Counted from the first letter of the stretch, positions 30,581-39,027 are shown. The stretch is DNA of 64,000 nucleotides from Novosphingobium sp. (GCF_020852455.1 NZ_JADZAT010000031.1:52585-116584); one strand, 5' to 3'. Translations and numbers: made by a program. Notes: a model not told the origin generated them from the sequence alone.

Positions 30581-30754
30581 CCCCCTTGATGGGGGATGGA
30601 TACCGAAGCTTGGCAGCTTGCTGCCTGGCGAAGGTTGGGTGGGGGTGATTTCGCGCCCGATCCAAAGCCTTGCCGGCACCATCACCCCATTCCAACTACG
30701 CCTAGGCGCTTGCAGCGCCAAGGCTTCGTATCCTTTCCCCATCAAGGGGAAAGG
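30581..30754. repeat. Long imperfect palindrome (MITE-like) between dnaN and fabG
   Basis: The 326 bases between dnaN and fabG hold no gene. Most is a 174-base imperfect palindrome. The left arm starts CCCCCTTGATGGGGG, GGATACCGAAGC, TTGGCAGC; the right arm, read in reverse complement, gives CCCCTTGATGGGG, GGATACGAAGCC, TTGGCGC. The symmetry continues inward (GGCGAAGGTTGG against GGCGTAGTTGG, GGGGGTGAT against GGGGTGAT). The right end (30732-30754) is itself a perfect hairpin, CCTTTCCCC-ATCAA-GGGGAAAGG, three bases from the fabG stop. It resembles a miniature inverted-repeat element. The remaining bases (30432-30580) show nothing recognisable beyond the dnaN upstream region. Confidence 0.75.
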
Positions 30755-30757
30755 GCC

Positions 30758-31519
30758 TTAAAGCATCGCCATCCCGCCGTTCACATGCAGGGTCTGCCCG
30801 GTCATGTATCCGGCTTCCTTGCTGGCAAGATAGGCCACCGCTGCACCGATATCCTCGCCCTCGCCCATCCGGCCCATCGGGATCCGGGCATTGAGCGCTT
30901 CCTTCTGGGCATCGGGCAACACCTCGGTCATCGCGGTGCGGATGAAACCGGGGGCGACGCAGTTGACGGTGATACCGCGGCTGGCGACTTCCTGCCCCAG
31001 CGACTTCGACATGCCGACCAGCCCGGCCTTGGCAGCGGCATAGTTGACCTGCCCGGGATTCCCGGTGGCGCCGACCACGCTGGTCACCGTGATGATCCGG
31101 CCATGGCGCGCCTTCATCATCGGCTTGCAGGCGGCGCGCATCAGGCGGAAAGCGGCTTCAAGGTTGATCTTGATCACCGCATCCCATTCCTCGTCCTTCA
31201 TCCGCATGGCCAGGTTGTCGCGGGTGATCCCGGCGTTGTTGACCAGGATATCGATCTTGCCCAGCGTATCGACCGTGGCCGGCACCAGGTGTTCGACCTG
31301 TTCGGTGTTCGAAAGATCGCAGGTAATCTCGACATGGTCGTGGCCGTAGGTGTCGTTCAATTCCTCGCGAAAAGCGCGCAGCTTGGCCGGGTTGGTCCCC
31401 GACAGGGCCAGCCGTGCGCCCTGCCGCGCCAGCGCATGGCTGATCGCGGACCCGATCCCGCCGGCGGCACCGGTAACGAGGGCGGTCATGCCCGAAAGGT
31501 CGAAAAGGCGGTGTTCCAT
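30758..31519 (-). CDS. fabG: 3-oxoacyl-[ACP] reductase FabG
   Basis: FabG reduces 3-ketoacyl-ACP with NADPH in fatty-acid elongation. The product (253 residues from the ATG at 31519; ribosome-binding site GGGGAAT) has the SDR Rossmann motif TGAAGGIGSAI, NNAGITRDNLAMRM, and the catalytic Ser and Tyr-x3-Lys in VNYAAAKAG, and ends with the typical GQTLHVNGGMAML. It is downstream of fabD but separated from it by the GxxExxY insertion, whose stop lies four bases before the fabG ATG. acpP and fabF are not in the window. Confidence 0.97.
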   Translation of the reverse strand: MEHRLFDLSGMTALVTGAAGGIGSAISHALARQGARLALSGTNPAKLRAFREELNDTYGHDHVEITCDLSNTEQVEHLVPATVDTLGKIDILVNNAGITRDNLAMRMKDEEWDAVIKINLEAAFRLMRAACKPMMKARHGRIITVTSVVGATGNPGQVNYAAAKAGLVGMSKSLGQEVASRGITVNCVAPGFIRTAMTEVLPDAQKEALNARIPMGRMGEGEDIGAAVAYLASKEAGYMTGQTLHVNGGMAML

Positions 31520-31523
31520 GCTA

Positions 31524-31955
31524 CTATTCCCCAAATTCAGATTTCACGCGGAGACGCGGAGACGCGGAGTGAGAAGGAGGATGACTGTTCACTATGCGCC
31601 GAATGCCCTCTTTCATCGTTGCTTGGCCAAAATTGAGCAGCAGGCCAACTTCCAGATTCATCAATCGCAAATAGGTCAGCACCTGCTTGCCGTAAACAGG
31701 TGCGAGTTGCATGGTAGATTTGAGTTCGACTACAATTGACTTTTCAACCAGCAGATCAACGCGAAACGCATCGTCAAATCGCATCCCTTCGAATTCAAAG
31801 CTGACCGGCACTTGCCGGTCGATCTGCAATCCGGCGCGGCTCAAACTGGCGGCAAGGACACGTTCGTAAACCGATTCCAGTAGGCCCGGACCAAGTTCAC
31901 GATGCAGCCTCACTGCAGCGTCGACGATTTCCGCAGTGATTCTCTCGATCTCCAT
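31524..31955 (-). CDS. GxxExxY family protein (nuclease-like)
   Basis: The 143-residue product shows the family signature GLLESVY at residues 24-30 with the preceding RLHRELGPG, and a PD-(D/E)xK-like core: Asp67 (FRVDLLV) and Glu77-x-Lys79 (VELKS). The role is unknown, though the fold suggests DNA cleavage. Residues about 129-138 are encoded by the left terminal repeat of the element that carries the gene, and the last five by host sequence up to the TAG at 31524, inside the fabG ribosome-binding region. The conserved part ends near residue 125. It interrupts fabD-fabG and may be co-transcribed with them. Confidence 0.88.
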   Translation of the reverse strand: MEIERITAEIVDAAVRLHRELGPGLLESVYERVLAASLSRAGLQIDRQVPVSFEFEGMRFDDAFRVDLLVEKSIVVELKSTMQLAPVYGKQVLTYLRLMNLEVGLLLNFGQATMKEGIRRIVNSHPPSHSASPRLRVKSEFGE

Positions 31956-31986
31956 TTCTTCTCCGCGCCTCCGCGTCTCCGCGTGA
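31544..31986. mobile_element. Inverted-repeat element carrying a GxxExxY gene
   Basis: The region between fabD and fabG is bounded by 26-base terminal inverted repeats: 31544-31569 (TCACGCGGAGACGCGGAG then ACGCGGAG) and 31961-31986 in reverse, which differ at one base. Each repeat is built of an 8-base unit, ACGCGGAG or GCGCGGAG. The only gene inside is the GxxExxY gene. The same repeats bound a gene-free element at 60640-60895. No transposase and no obvious target-site duplication were found, so the mode of movement is unknown. Confidence 0.7.
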
Positions 31987-32000
31987 TACGTTTCCGAAAA

Positions 32001-32936
32001 TCAAATCTCCTTCGCGAGCGCTTCGATATCGCCCATCGTCACAACGCTGGCCACACTGACGTCGCTGACGCAGCGGCCGATCATCGGGCCGAGCACCTTG
32101 CCGCCCAGTTCGACAAAGCTGTCCACGCCCGCAGCCTGCATCGCCACCACGCTTTCGCGCCAGCGGACGCGGCCGGTGACCTGTTCGACCAGCAGGCGCT
32201 GGACTTCCGCCGGATCGGACACGGCCGCAGCGGTGACATTGGCGAAGACCGGCACGCGCAAGGCCCCCGGCGGGCACTTGGCCAGTGCAGCGGCCATGGC
32301 ATCGGCGGCGGGCTGCATCAGCGGGCAATGGAACGGGGCCGAGACCGGCAGCAGCACGCCGCGCTTGATCTCGAAGTCCTTGACCATGGCAATGGCGCGC
32401 TCGATCGCGGCCTTGTGGCCGGAAAGCACGACCTGGCCGGGGTCATTGTCATTGGCGACGGTGCAGACCTCTCCCCCGGCGGCAGCATCGGCCAGCGCCT
32501 GGGCCTTGGCGATATCGGCACCCAGCAGCGCGCACATCGCGCCTTCGCCCACCGGTACGGCGGCCTGCATCGCCTGCCCGCGCAGCTTGAGCAGCCGCGC
32601 GGTATCGGCCAGCGAGAAAGCCCCTGCGGCGCACAGCGCGGTGTATTCGCCCAGGCTGTGCCCGGCGACATAGTCGCACTTGTCGGCCAGGCTGATCCCG
32701 CCTTCCTGTTCTAGCACCCGCAGTACCGCAATGGCATGGGCCATGATCGCCGGCTGGGCGTTCTCGGTCAGCGTCAGGGCATCCTCGGGCCCCTCTGCCA
32801 TGATCGCCGAAAGCTTTTGCCCCAGCGCATCATCGACTTCCTCGAACACTTCGCGGGCCACGGCACTGGCTGCGGCAAGTTCCACCCCCATGCCAACCTT
32901 CTGGCTACCCTGCCCCGGAAAAACGAATGCTCTCAT
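32001..32936 (-). CDS. fabD: Malonyl-CoA:ACP transacylase FabD
   Basis: FabD loads malonate on acyl carrier protein for fatty-acid synthesis. From the ATG at 32936, preceded by GGAGG at a good distance, the product is 311 residues and begins MRAFVFPGQGSQKVGMG. The nucleophile is in GHSLGEY, the second catalytic His in APFHCPLM. A GTG one codon upstream lies too close to the ribosome-binding site. It is 27 bases after the LD-carboxypeptidase gene and upstream of fabG, with the GxxExxY element between. Confidence 0.97.
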   Translation of the reverse strand: MRAFVFPGQGSQKVGMGVELAAASAVAREVFEEVDDALGQKLSAIMAEGPEDALTLTENAQPAIMAHAIAVLRVLEQEGGISLADKCDYVAGHSLGEYTALCAAGAFSLADTARLLKLRGQAMQAAVPVGEGAMCALLGADIAKAQALADAAAGGEVCTVANDNDPGQVVLSGHKAAIERAIAMVKDFEIKRGVLLPVSAPFHCPLMQPAADAMAAALAKCPPGALRVPVFANVTAAAVSDPAEVQRLLVEQVTGRVRWRESVVAMQAAGVDSFVELGGKVLGPMIGRCVSDVSVASVVTMGDIEALAKEI

Positions 32937-32963
32937 CACTTACCTCCGCTCTGGCCGGCGCGG

Positions 32964-33788
32964 TTATGTCCAAGCGGCCTCGCCTGCAACCCCGAAAGGC
33001 ACGATCTTGTTGTCGATATCGTGGCCGATGTCGGCTCTCCCCAAGAAGGGGATCGCATGACGCGCACACCAGTGCCGGGCGATGTCCTCAACGTCATGGC
33101 CAAACGGCGCATCGTTTTCGGGGACATTGCTGATCCGGCCCAGCCGCAGCCCGGCAATCCCGCCCAGATGTGCCGTAGCGTGAAAGAACAGCCGATCGAC
33201 CGAATAGAGATATTCCGAAACCTCTTCGACCATCACCACATGCCCGGCCAGCCCCGGCATCAGCCGGGTGCCGCAGATCATCGCCAGATTGTAGAGGTTG
33301 AAGGCCACCGTGGGATGATGATCGAGCGAAGGTTCAAGCCCGGTCCGCTCTCCCGCCAGCCAGCCCAGCGTGCGCCGCACCGCAGCCTCTCCCCCTTCGC
33401 GGCGAATATCGACCGGGATCGGCGCGTGAACCTGGCGGCCAAGCTTGGCGGCGTAAAGCCCGCCCAGGATCACGCCGCCGTCGGAATAGCCCAGGAAGGT
33501 CTTGCGGTCAGCCTCACGCCCCATCTGCGCGATGGCATCCTCTGCCACCCGCGCCGCGCCATAGCCGCCGCGTGCGAACCAGACCGCATCGAACATGGGA
33601 TCGTTGGCGCATTCGACCAGCGCGGCGATCCGTTCGGCATCGCTGCCGGCGAAATGGCCCTGGGTCCGGAAACATTGCGGATGAAAGTGCAGTTCCAGCC
33701 CCGGAAATTCGAGCGCCAGCGCGGTGACGCGCGCGGCATCCTCTTCGGTTATCGAGCGTGAGGGGGCGCATATCGCAATCCGGGGCAT
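32964..33788 (-). CDS. S66-family LD-carboxypeptidase-like peptidase
   Basis: Family enzymes remove the terminal D-Ala from murein tetrapeptides during peptidoglycan recycling. The product (274 residues from the ATG at 33788) starts MPRIAICAPSRSI and has ARGGYGAAR, the probable nucleophile Ser in LGYSDGGV, a Glu in MVEEVSEYLYSVDR and a His in DIGHDIDNKIVPFG, fitting the Ser-Glu-His triad. No signal peptide, so cytoplasmic, as for LdcA. It is divergent from a Mur ligase, which would act next in the same pathway. Confidence 0.88.
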   Translation of the reverse strand: MPRIAICAPSRSITEEDAARVTALALEFPGLELHFHPQCFRTQGHFAGSDAERIAALVECANDPMFDAVWFARGGYGAARVAEDAIAQMGREADRKTFLGYSDGGVILGGLYAAKLGRQVHAPIPVDIRREGGEAAVRRTLGWLAGERTGLEPSLDHHPTVAFNLYNLAMICGTRLMPGLAGHVVMVEEVSEYLYSVDRLFFHATAHLGGIAGLRLGRISNVPENDAPFGHDVEDIARHWCARHAIPFLGRADIGHDIDNKIVPFGVAGEAAWT

Positions 33789-33841
33789 GGCTCCTTCTAA
33801 CCCGGTTGCGCTCGCAAGCAATGCCGCATACCGGAAGCGAG

Positions 33842-35251
33842 ATGAGCGAACTTACTTCCCACCCCTGGTTTTTCTGCGGCATCGGCGGATCGGGCATGCT
33901 GCCGCTGGCCCTGATCCTGAAAGGCGCCGGAGCCGAGGTGGCGGGATCGGATCGCAGCCGCGATCAGGGCCGCACCCCGGAAAAGTTCGCCTGGCTGGAA
34001 AGCCTGGGGTTCAAGCTGTTTGCGCAGGATGGCAGCGGGGTAACCTCACCCGCGCAGACGCTGGTGGCATCGGCGGCGGTTGAAGAGACCGTGCCCGAAA
34101 TAGTCCGTGCCCGCGAACTCGGCTGCCCGCGGATGAGCCGGGCCGAGCTGCTTTCGCGTCTGTTCAACGCCGCCCCGACCGGGATCGCCATCGGCGGAAC
34201 CAGCGGCAAGAGCACGGTCACCGGGATGGCTGGCTGGATCATGCAACAGGCCGGACGCGACCCGACGATCATGAACGGCGCGGTGATGAAGAATTTCGTC
34301 GGTCCTGACGCGCCCTTTGCCAGCGCGCGGGTCGGTCACGGCGGGGTGTTCGTGTCCGAAGTCGACGAAAGCGACGGCTCGATCGCGCTCTACAGCCCGG
34401 CGGTGGCGGCGCTGCTCAACGTCAGCCTCGATCACAAGAGCATGGAAGAACTGCGTGAATTGTTTGGCGACTTTCTGGCCAGAGCCGAAGTCGCAGCAGT
34501 CAATTTCGACGATGCCGAGGCGGCAGCGCTGGCTCCGCGCGCGCAGTGCCTGGTCAGTTTCGGGATCGACAGCGGTGAAGCCATGCTGGGCGTCCGTCCC
34601 GGCTCGATTGCCGAACAGGCCACCAGCCTGGCCGCCACGATCGAGGATCGCCGCGATGGCAGCGCGATCCCGCTCCGCCTGCAGGTGCCCGGCCGCCACA
34701 ACCTGGCCAACGCGCTGGCCGCAATTGCCGCCTGCAACGCCGCCGGGGTTCCGGTGGCCGAGGCGGTCCATGCGCTGGGCAGCTTCTCAGGCCTGGCCCG
34801 CCGGTTCGATATTGTCGGCACCAGCCCATCGGGCGTGACGGTGATCGACGATTTCGGCCACAATCCGGACAAGGTGGCGGCCACCTTGCGCACGCTGAAG
34901 GCCCATCCGGGCCGGGTGATCGCCTTCTTCCAGCCGCATGGCTACGGACCGCTGCGCCAGATGGGCCACGAACTGGCCGAGGTCTTCGCCCGCGAACTGT
35001 GCGCCGATGATCTGACCCTGCTGTGCGATCCGGTCTATTTCGGCGGCACTGTCGATCGCAGCCAGGGCAGCGAGCGAATTGTCGGGCTGATCCGCGAAGC
35101 CGGCGGTCAGGCCGAACATGTGCCCGACCGCCCCGACTGTGCAACGCGGATTGTCCAACTCGCCAGCCCGGGCGACCGGGTGGTGATCATGGGTGCCCGC
35201 GACGACACCCTGACCCAGTTCGCCAAGGACCTGCTGGCGCGCCTGTCCTAG
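33842..35251 (+). CDS. Mur ligase family protein, MurC/Mpl-like
   Basis: The 469-residue ATP-dependent ligase has the MurC-like N-terminus FCGIGGSGMLPLALIL, the P-loop GGTSGKST, the conserved SEVDESDGS and NVSLDHKSM, the central GRHNLANALAA, and the DDFGHNPDKV and HGYGPLRQMG motifs of the third domain. Divergence from an LD-carboxypeptidase suggests it rejoins recovered tripeptide to UDP-MurNAc (Mpl role), but its first motif is of the MurC type. MurC proper is expected in a dcw cluster elsewhere. Start ATG at 33842 with GGAAGCGAG upstream. Confidence 0.85.
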   Translation: MSELTSHPWFFCGIGGSGMLPLALILKGAGAEVAGSDRSRDQGRTPEKFAWLESLGFKLFAQDGSGVTSPAQTLVASAAVEETVPEIVRARELGCPRMSRAELLSRLFNAAPTGIAIGGTSGKSTVTGMAGWIMQQAGRDPTIMNGAVMKNFVGPDAPFASARVGHGGVFVSEVDESDGSIALYSPAVAALLNVSLDHKSMEELRELFGDFLARAEVAAVNFDDAEAAALAPRAQCLVSFGIDSGEAMLGVRPGSIAEQATSLAATIEDRRDGSAIPLRLQVPGRHNLANALAAIAACNAAGVPVAEAVHALGSFSGLARRFDIVGTSPSGVTVIDDFGHNPDKVAATLRTLKAHPGRVIAFFQPHGYGPLRQMGHELAEVFARELCADDLTLLCDPVYFGGTVDRSQGSERIVGLIREAGGQAEHVPDRPDCATRIVQLASPGDRVVIMGARDDTLTQFAKDLLARLS

Positions 35252-35261
35252 CGCGACTGCC

Positions 35262-35789
35262 CTAGCGCAACAGCTTTTCCAGCATGACGACATGCGGATC
35301 GTCTTCGACCCCGTGCGGGGTAAAGCCCTTTTCGCGCTCGAGTTCGATCGCGGCGTGGTTTTCGCGGTCTTCGATCGCGATCACCCGGCGCAGCCCGCGT
35401 TCCTGCGCGGCCTGGGCCAGCACGTCGAGCATCGCCCAGCCCACGCCCTGCCCGCGCCAGTTCTTGCAGACCGCCACGGCGATTTCACCGGTATCAAGCG
35501 GCCCGTCGCAAGCCAGCATGGCATGGGCGACCACAGCATCGCTGGCTTCGTCAAAGGCCAGAAAGCTCTCGGTGCGGAAGTGATCGACATCGACCAGCGG
35601 CACCAGCTGTTCGTGGGTCAGGTGCTTGCGCGGGGTGAAGAAGCGGAACCGGCGATCCTCGTCGCTGACCCGGTCATAGAAATCGGCCAGCAGCGCCTCG
35701 TCATCAACCGTCACGGGCCGGACGGCCAGCGTCTTTCCGGTGCGGGTGCGCATTTCCTGGATCCTGGGGGCGGTTTCATCAGCCAACAT
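35262..35789 (-). CDS. GNAT-family N-acetyltransferase
   Basis: The product (175 residues) has the acetyl-CoA pyrophosphate-binding motif WRGQGVGWAMLDVL and other GNAT elements (RPVTVDDEALLADFYDRVS, GEIAVAVCKNWRG, ENHAAIELEREKGF). Substrate unknown. The ATG at 35789 is chosen because GGAG lies seven bases upstream; the ATG two codons earlier is too close to it. It is convergent with the Mur ligase, ten bases apart. Confidence 0.9.
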   Translation of the reverse strand: MLADETAPRIQEMRTRTGKTLAVRPVTVDDEALLADFYDRVSDEDRRFRFFTPRKHLTHEQLVPLVDVDHFRTESFLAFDEASDAVVAHAMLACDGPLDTGEIAVAVCKNWRGQGVGWAMLDVLAQAAQERGLRRVIAIEDRENHAAIELEREKGFTPHGVEDDPHVVMLEKLLR

Positions 35790-35890
35790 GGCCATTCTCC
35801 TTTGCAATGCAGCAATTGTTAGCAAGTGCAGCATTGCCGTCATTGACCTTGCGCAACTGCGCGACGGTCAAGCGAGGATTTGAAGGCGAT

Positions 35891-36841
35891 TCAGGCGTGC
35901 CCGCGCCCCAGCAGGGCAGGCAGCTTGTGCAGCAAGAATGCAACCACCGCGCCCAGCACCAGCCCGATCACTGCCGAAAGAGTTGCGTAGCTGAGCCAGC
36001 CCAGCAGTCCGCCCAGCGCTCCGCTCGCCTGCTCGACCGCGTGCTCAACCGTATGTGCGGTTTCGCTCGGGCCATGCAGGCCCAGTTCGTGGCTGCCATG
36101 CAGGATGATCCCACCGCCAACCCACAACATGGCCAGCGTACCCACCACCGACAGCACGACCAGCAGCCTGGGCATTGCGTGCAGCAGCAGCGTGCCGATG
36201 CGCTTCTCAACTCTGGTTGAGCGCTTTTCGACCAGATGCAGGCCGATATCGTCCATCTTCACGATCAGCGCGACCACGCCATAGACCGCAATGGTGATGA
36301 TGATCCCGACCATGGCCAGGATCAGCCCCCGGCTGAGCAAGGGCTCGCTGGCCACTTCGGCCAGGGCGATCGCCATGATTTCCGCCGAAAGGATGAAGTC
36401 GGTCCGCACTGCACCCGAAATCCGCTCCTGTTCGAACTGGGCCATATCGGTGATCTGATCGCCCAGCGTCTCGCCATGCTTGGCTCCGCCCAGCTTCTCG
36501 ATCACCTTCTCCGCGCCTTCATAACACAGGAACAGGCCGCCCAGCATCAGCAGCGGGGTGATCGCCCAGGGCAGGAACTCGCTTAGCGCCAGGGCTCCGG
36601 GCAGCAGGAACAGCAGCTTGTTCTTCAGGCTGCCCTTGGCGATCTGCCAGATAATCGGCAGTTCGCGATCAGGAGTGAACTCGGTGACGTAACTGGGGGT
36701 GACTGCGGCATCATCGATCACCACGCCCGCTGCCTTGGTTCCAGCCTTGGCCGCGGCCGCGCCAACATCGTCGATCGATGCGGCAGCGGCCTTGGCGATC
36801 ACGGAAATGTCGTCGAGCAGGGCAACCAGGCCGGTAGGCAT
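35891..36841 (-). CDS. DUF808 (YedI-like) membrane protein
   Basis: The 316-residue product begins MPTGLVALLDDISVIAKAAAASIDDV, the usual start of DUF808 proteins, and continues with DDAAVTPSYVTEFTPDREL and LLMLGGLFLCYEGAEKV. Six or so hydrophobic helices place it in the inner membrane. The function of the family is not established. Single gene, flanked by divergent and convergent neighbours. Confidence 0.9.
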   Translation of the reverse strand: MPTGLVALLDDISVIAKAAAASIDDVGAAAAKAGTKAAGVVIDDAAVTPSYVTEFTPDRELPIIWQIAKGSLKNKLLFLLPGALALSEFLPWAITPLLMLGGLFLCYEGAEKVIEKLGGAKHGETLGDQITDMAQFEQERISGAVRTDFILSAEIMAIALAEVASEPLLSRGLILAMVGIIITIAVYGVVALIVKMDDIGLHLVEKRSTRVEKRIGTLLLHAMPRLLVVLSVVGTLAMLWVGGGIILHGSHELGLHGPSETAHTVEHAVEQASGALGGLLGWLSYATLSAVIGLVLGAVVAFLLHKLPALLGRGHA

Positions 36842-37028
36842 TGAAAGCGATCTCCTGTCACAATCCTTAAGCTCCTGTGCTGCACTTGGCCGCCGTGTTC
36901 AAGCCGTTCGATCAGCCAAATTGCGAAGATGGTGTAGCGTGGCGAACGCGTTGTCGCGGTTTCACAAGCTGGAGGAGAGTCGCGGCGTTAGGTGGAACCC
37001 GCAAAAAGCCCAGGACAGGATCAAGCCT

Positions 37029-37547
37029 TTGTTGATTTCACGTCGCACCGCCCTTCATGGAATCGCCGCAGCAACCGGCGCAATCACCCTGGGTGCTGTG
37101 CCTGCACGGGCCGGCAATCCTGGGCCATTTGGCGCGGTCGTCCGCAATGCCCTGGCCCGGCGCTGGCGCGGCATCATGACCATCCCGACAACCACCACCC
37201 AGGAAGGACAATGGGTATCGCAGCTCGATCTCGCCTTCCTGCTCGATGCCGAATTCAATTTCACCGGGACCTGGATCGAACGGTTCAACCTTGACGACCG
37301 AGATTACTCGGCGAAATTCGAAATGTCGGGCTGGTGCTGGTCTCGCGGCGATCAGGTCGGCGTCGCAATTCCACTCACCCGGCTGATTTCCGCCGATACT
37401 CCTCCTCGGCAGATTACCTGGGGGCCGTCGAGCTCGGAACTGACCTTCGCAATGGATCGGGACCGCCCCGGTCGCTACATATTGCATGGCAAGTCAACCG
37501 GCGATGATGGCGCGGCCTGGAAAGTCGTGGTCAAGGATCTGGACTGA
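37029..37547 (+). CDS. Putative Tat-exported protein of unknown function
   Basis: The open frame contains a twin-arginine signal (ISRRTALHGIAAATGAITLG, cleavage after PARA) followed by about 145 residues with many Trp and Asp. No ATG lies near this signal; TTG at 37029 or 37032 is the best start, with AGGA 10-12 bases upstream. The frame stays open far upstream, but that part overlaps the DUF808 gene on the other strand and is not protein-like. No family recognised. Confidence 0.6.
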   Translation: MLISRRTALHGIAAATGAITLGAVPARAGNPGPFGAVVRNALARRWRGIMTIPTTTTQEGQWVSQLDLAFLLDAEFNFTGTWIERFNLDDRDYSAKFEMSGWCWSRGDQVGVAIPLTRLISADTPPRQITWGPSSSELTFAMDRDRPGRYILHGKSTGDDGAAWKVVVKDLD

Positions 37548-37572
37548 CACGGCAGGGAAGCTGCGTTTTCCC

Positions 37573-37600
37573 TTGCAATCCGCTCTCCATTCGCTAAGGG
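37573..37600 (+). promoter_or_regulatory. Possible promoter of the rpsF operon
   Basis: TTGCAA and TAAGGG are separated by 16 bases, about 100 bases upstream of rpsF. A nearly identical arrangement (TTGCAT, 17 bases, TAAGGG) precedes rpsA in this window, which is the main reason to list it. Confidence 0.35.
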
Positions 37601-37702
37601 CCGCCACTTCCCCGCGTCAGCAGGGAAATCAAAGAAAGCCGGAGGGGCCCCGCAATCGTGCGGATCAGCCAGCGATCGGTTAGATAGATAAAGGAAGCTG
37701 CC

Positions 37703-38065
37703 GTGGCTCTATATGAGCACGTGTTCCTGGCGCGCCAGGACCTTAGCCAAGCGCAAGTTGATGCGCTGGCTGCCACCGCCACCGAGATCGTCGAAGCCAA
37801 CCAGGGCAAGGTCACCAAGACCGAAACCTGGGGCCTCAAGAACCTCGCCTACAAGATCAAGCGCAACCGCAAGGCGCACTTCGTGATGCTCAACATCGAG
37901 GCCCCCGCCGGCACCGTTGCCGAGCTGGAGCGCCAGACCGCGATCAACGAAGACGTGATCCGCTGGCTGACCGTGCGCGTTGACGAGCATGAAGCCGGCC
38001 CGTCGGTGCAGATGCGCAAGCAAGACCGTGAGCGCACCAAGCGCCGCGAACGCGAGGAGTTCTAA
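37703..38065 (+). CDS. rpsF: 30S ribosomal protein S6
   Basis: S6 binds S18 on the small-subunit platform. The 120-residue product has [16 protein letters not shown], the conserved [20 protein letters not shown] and [11 protein letters not shown], plus a charged tail rich in Arg, Lys and Glu. It starts with GTG at 37703 behind AAGGAAG. First gene of rpsF-rpsR-rplI. Confidence 0.98.
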   Translation: MALYEHVFLARQDLSQAQVDALAATATEIVEANQGKVTKTETWGLKNLAYKIKRNRKAHFVMLNIEAPAGTVAELERQTAINEDVIRWLTVRVDEHEAGPSVQMRKQDRERTKRREREEF

Positions 38066-38068
38066 GAG

Positions 38069-38293
38069 ATGGCCCGCGCATTTTTCCGCCGCCGCAAGTC
38101 TTGCCCCTTCTCGGGCAAGGAAGCGCCGAAGATCGATTACAAGGACACGCGCCTGCTCCAGGGTTACATGTCCGAACGCGGCAAGATCGTGCCTTCGCGC
38201 ATCACCGCCGTTTCCGCCAAGAAGCAGCGCGAACTGGGTCAGGCGATCAAGCGCGCCCGGCACCTGGGCCTGCTGCCCTACCTCGTGAAGTAA
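38069..38293 (+). CDS. rpsR: 30S ribosomal protein S18
   Basis: The 74-residue basic protein has [20 protein letters not shown], the conserved [19 protein letters not shown] and [12 protein letters not shown]. It pairs with S6 on the small subunit. It starts three bases after the rpsF stop, within the same operon. Confidence 0.98.
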   Translation: MARAFFRRRKSCPFSGKEAPKIDYKDTRLLQGYMSERGKIVPSRITAVSAKKQRELGQAIKRARHLGLLPYLVK

Positions 38294-38306
38294 GGGGAGA
38301 AGGACC

Positions 38307-38930
38307 ATGGAAATCATCCTCCTCGAACGGATCGAGAAGCTGGGCACGATCGGCGACGTGGTGACCGTCAAGGACGGCTTCGCCCGCAACTACCTGCTGC
38401 CCAACAAGAAGGCGCTGCGCGCCAACGAAGCCAACCGCAAGGTCTTCGAAGCCAACAAGGCGAAGATCGTTGCCGACAACGACGCGCGTCGTGGCGATGC
38501 CGAAAAGCACGCCCTGAACGTCGACGGCAAGTCGGTGGTGCTGATCCGCGCCTCGTCGAACGCCGGCCATCTCTATGGCTCGGTTTCGGTGCGCGATATC
38601 GTTGATGCGCTGAATGCCGATGGCGCCGAAGTGTCGAAGGCGATGATCGTGCTTGAACGCCCGATCAAGACCATCGGCGTGTTCGAAGTCAAGGTTGCGC
38701 TGCACCCCGAAGTGGCCGTGACCGTCAAGGTCAACGTCGCGCGTTCGCCTGACGAAGCCGAACAGCAGGCTGCCGGCGTCGATGTCATCAAGGCGATGTT
38801 CGAAGACGAAGCCGCGGCTGATGCGGCCAGCGAATTCGAAGCCGGCAACGGCGAACTGCCCGAAGAAGAAGCGGCTCCCGCCGCCGAAGCTCCGGCTGCC
38901 GACGAAGCTTCGGAAGAGGCCGAAGGCTAA
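38307..38930 (+). CDS. rplI: 50S ribosomal protein L9 with acidic C-terminal tail
   Basis: L9 spans the large subunit with two domains joined by a helix. The start MEIILLERIEKLGTIGDVV and KDGFARNYLLPNKKA are typical. At 207 residues it is longer than the usual ~150, because the last ~45 residues are almost only Ala, Glu and Pro. I recall such tails in other sphingomonads. It ends the rpsF operon, followed by a terminator. Confidence 0.97.
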   Translation: MEIILLERIEKLGTIGDVVTVKDGFARNYLLPNKKALRANEANRKVFEANKAKIVADNDARRGDAEKHALNVDGKSVVLIRASSNAGHLYGSVSVRDIVDALNADGAEVSKAMIVLERPIKTIGVFEVKVALHPEVAVTVKVNVARSPDEAEQQAAGVDVIKAMFEDEAAADAASEFEAGNGELPEEEAAPAAEAPAADEASEEAEG

Positions 38931-38957
38931 GCCTTTCAGCCACTTCTGCACCGGATC

Positions 38958-38983
38958 GGGGGCGCTTCGGCGCCCCCTTTTCG
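38958..38983 (+). terminator. Intrinsic terminator of rpsF-rpsR-rplI
   Basis: An eight-base perfect stem GGGGGCGC-TTCG-GCGCCCCC with a UUCG-type tetraloop is followed by TTTTCGTTT, 27 bases after the rplI stop. Confidence 0.9.
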
Positions 38984-39027
38984 TTTGCGTCATTGAAATG
39001 ACACACAATTGCGGATATAGGCCCGCG

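Noticed and set aside
31541..31579. The CGCGGAG repeats as a CRISPR array
   Set aside because: Units are 8 bases, directly adjacent, without spacers, and paired in inverted orientation at element ends. No cas gene is in the window.
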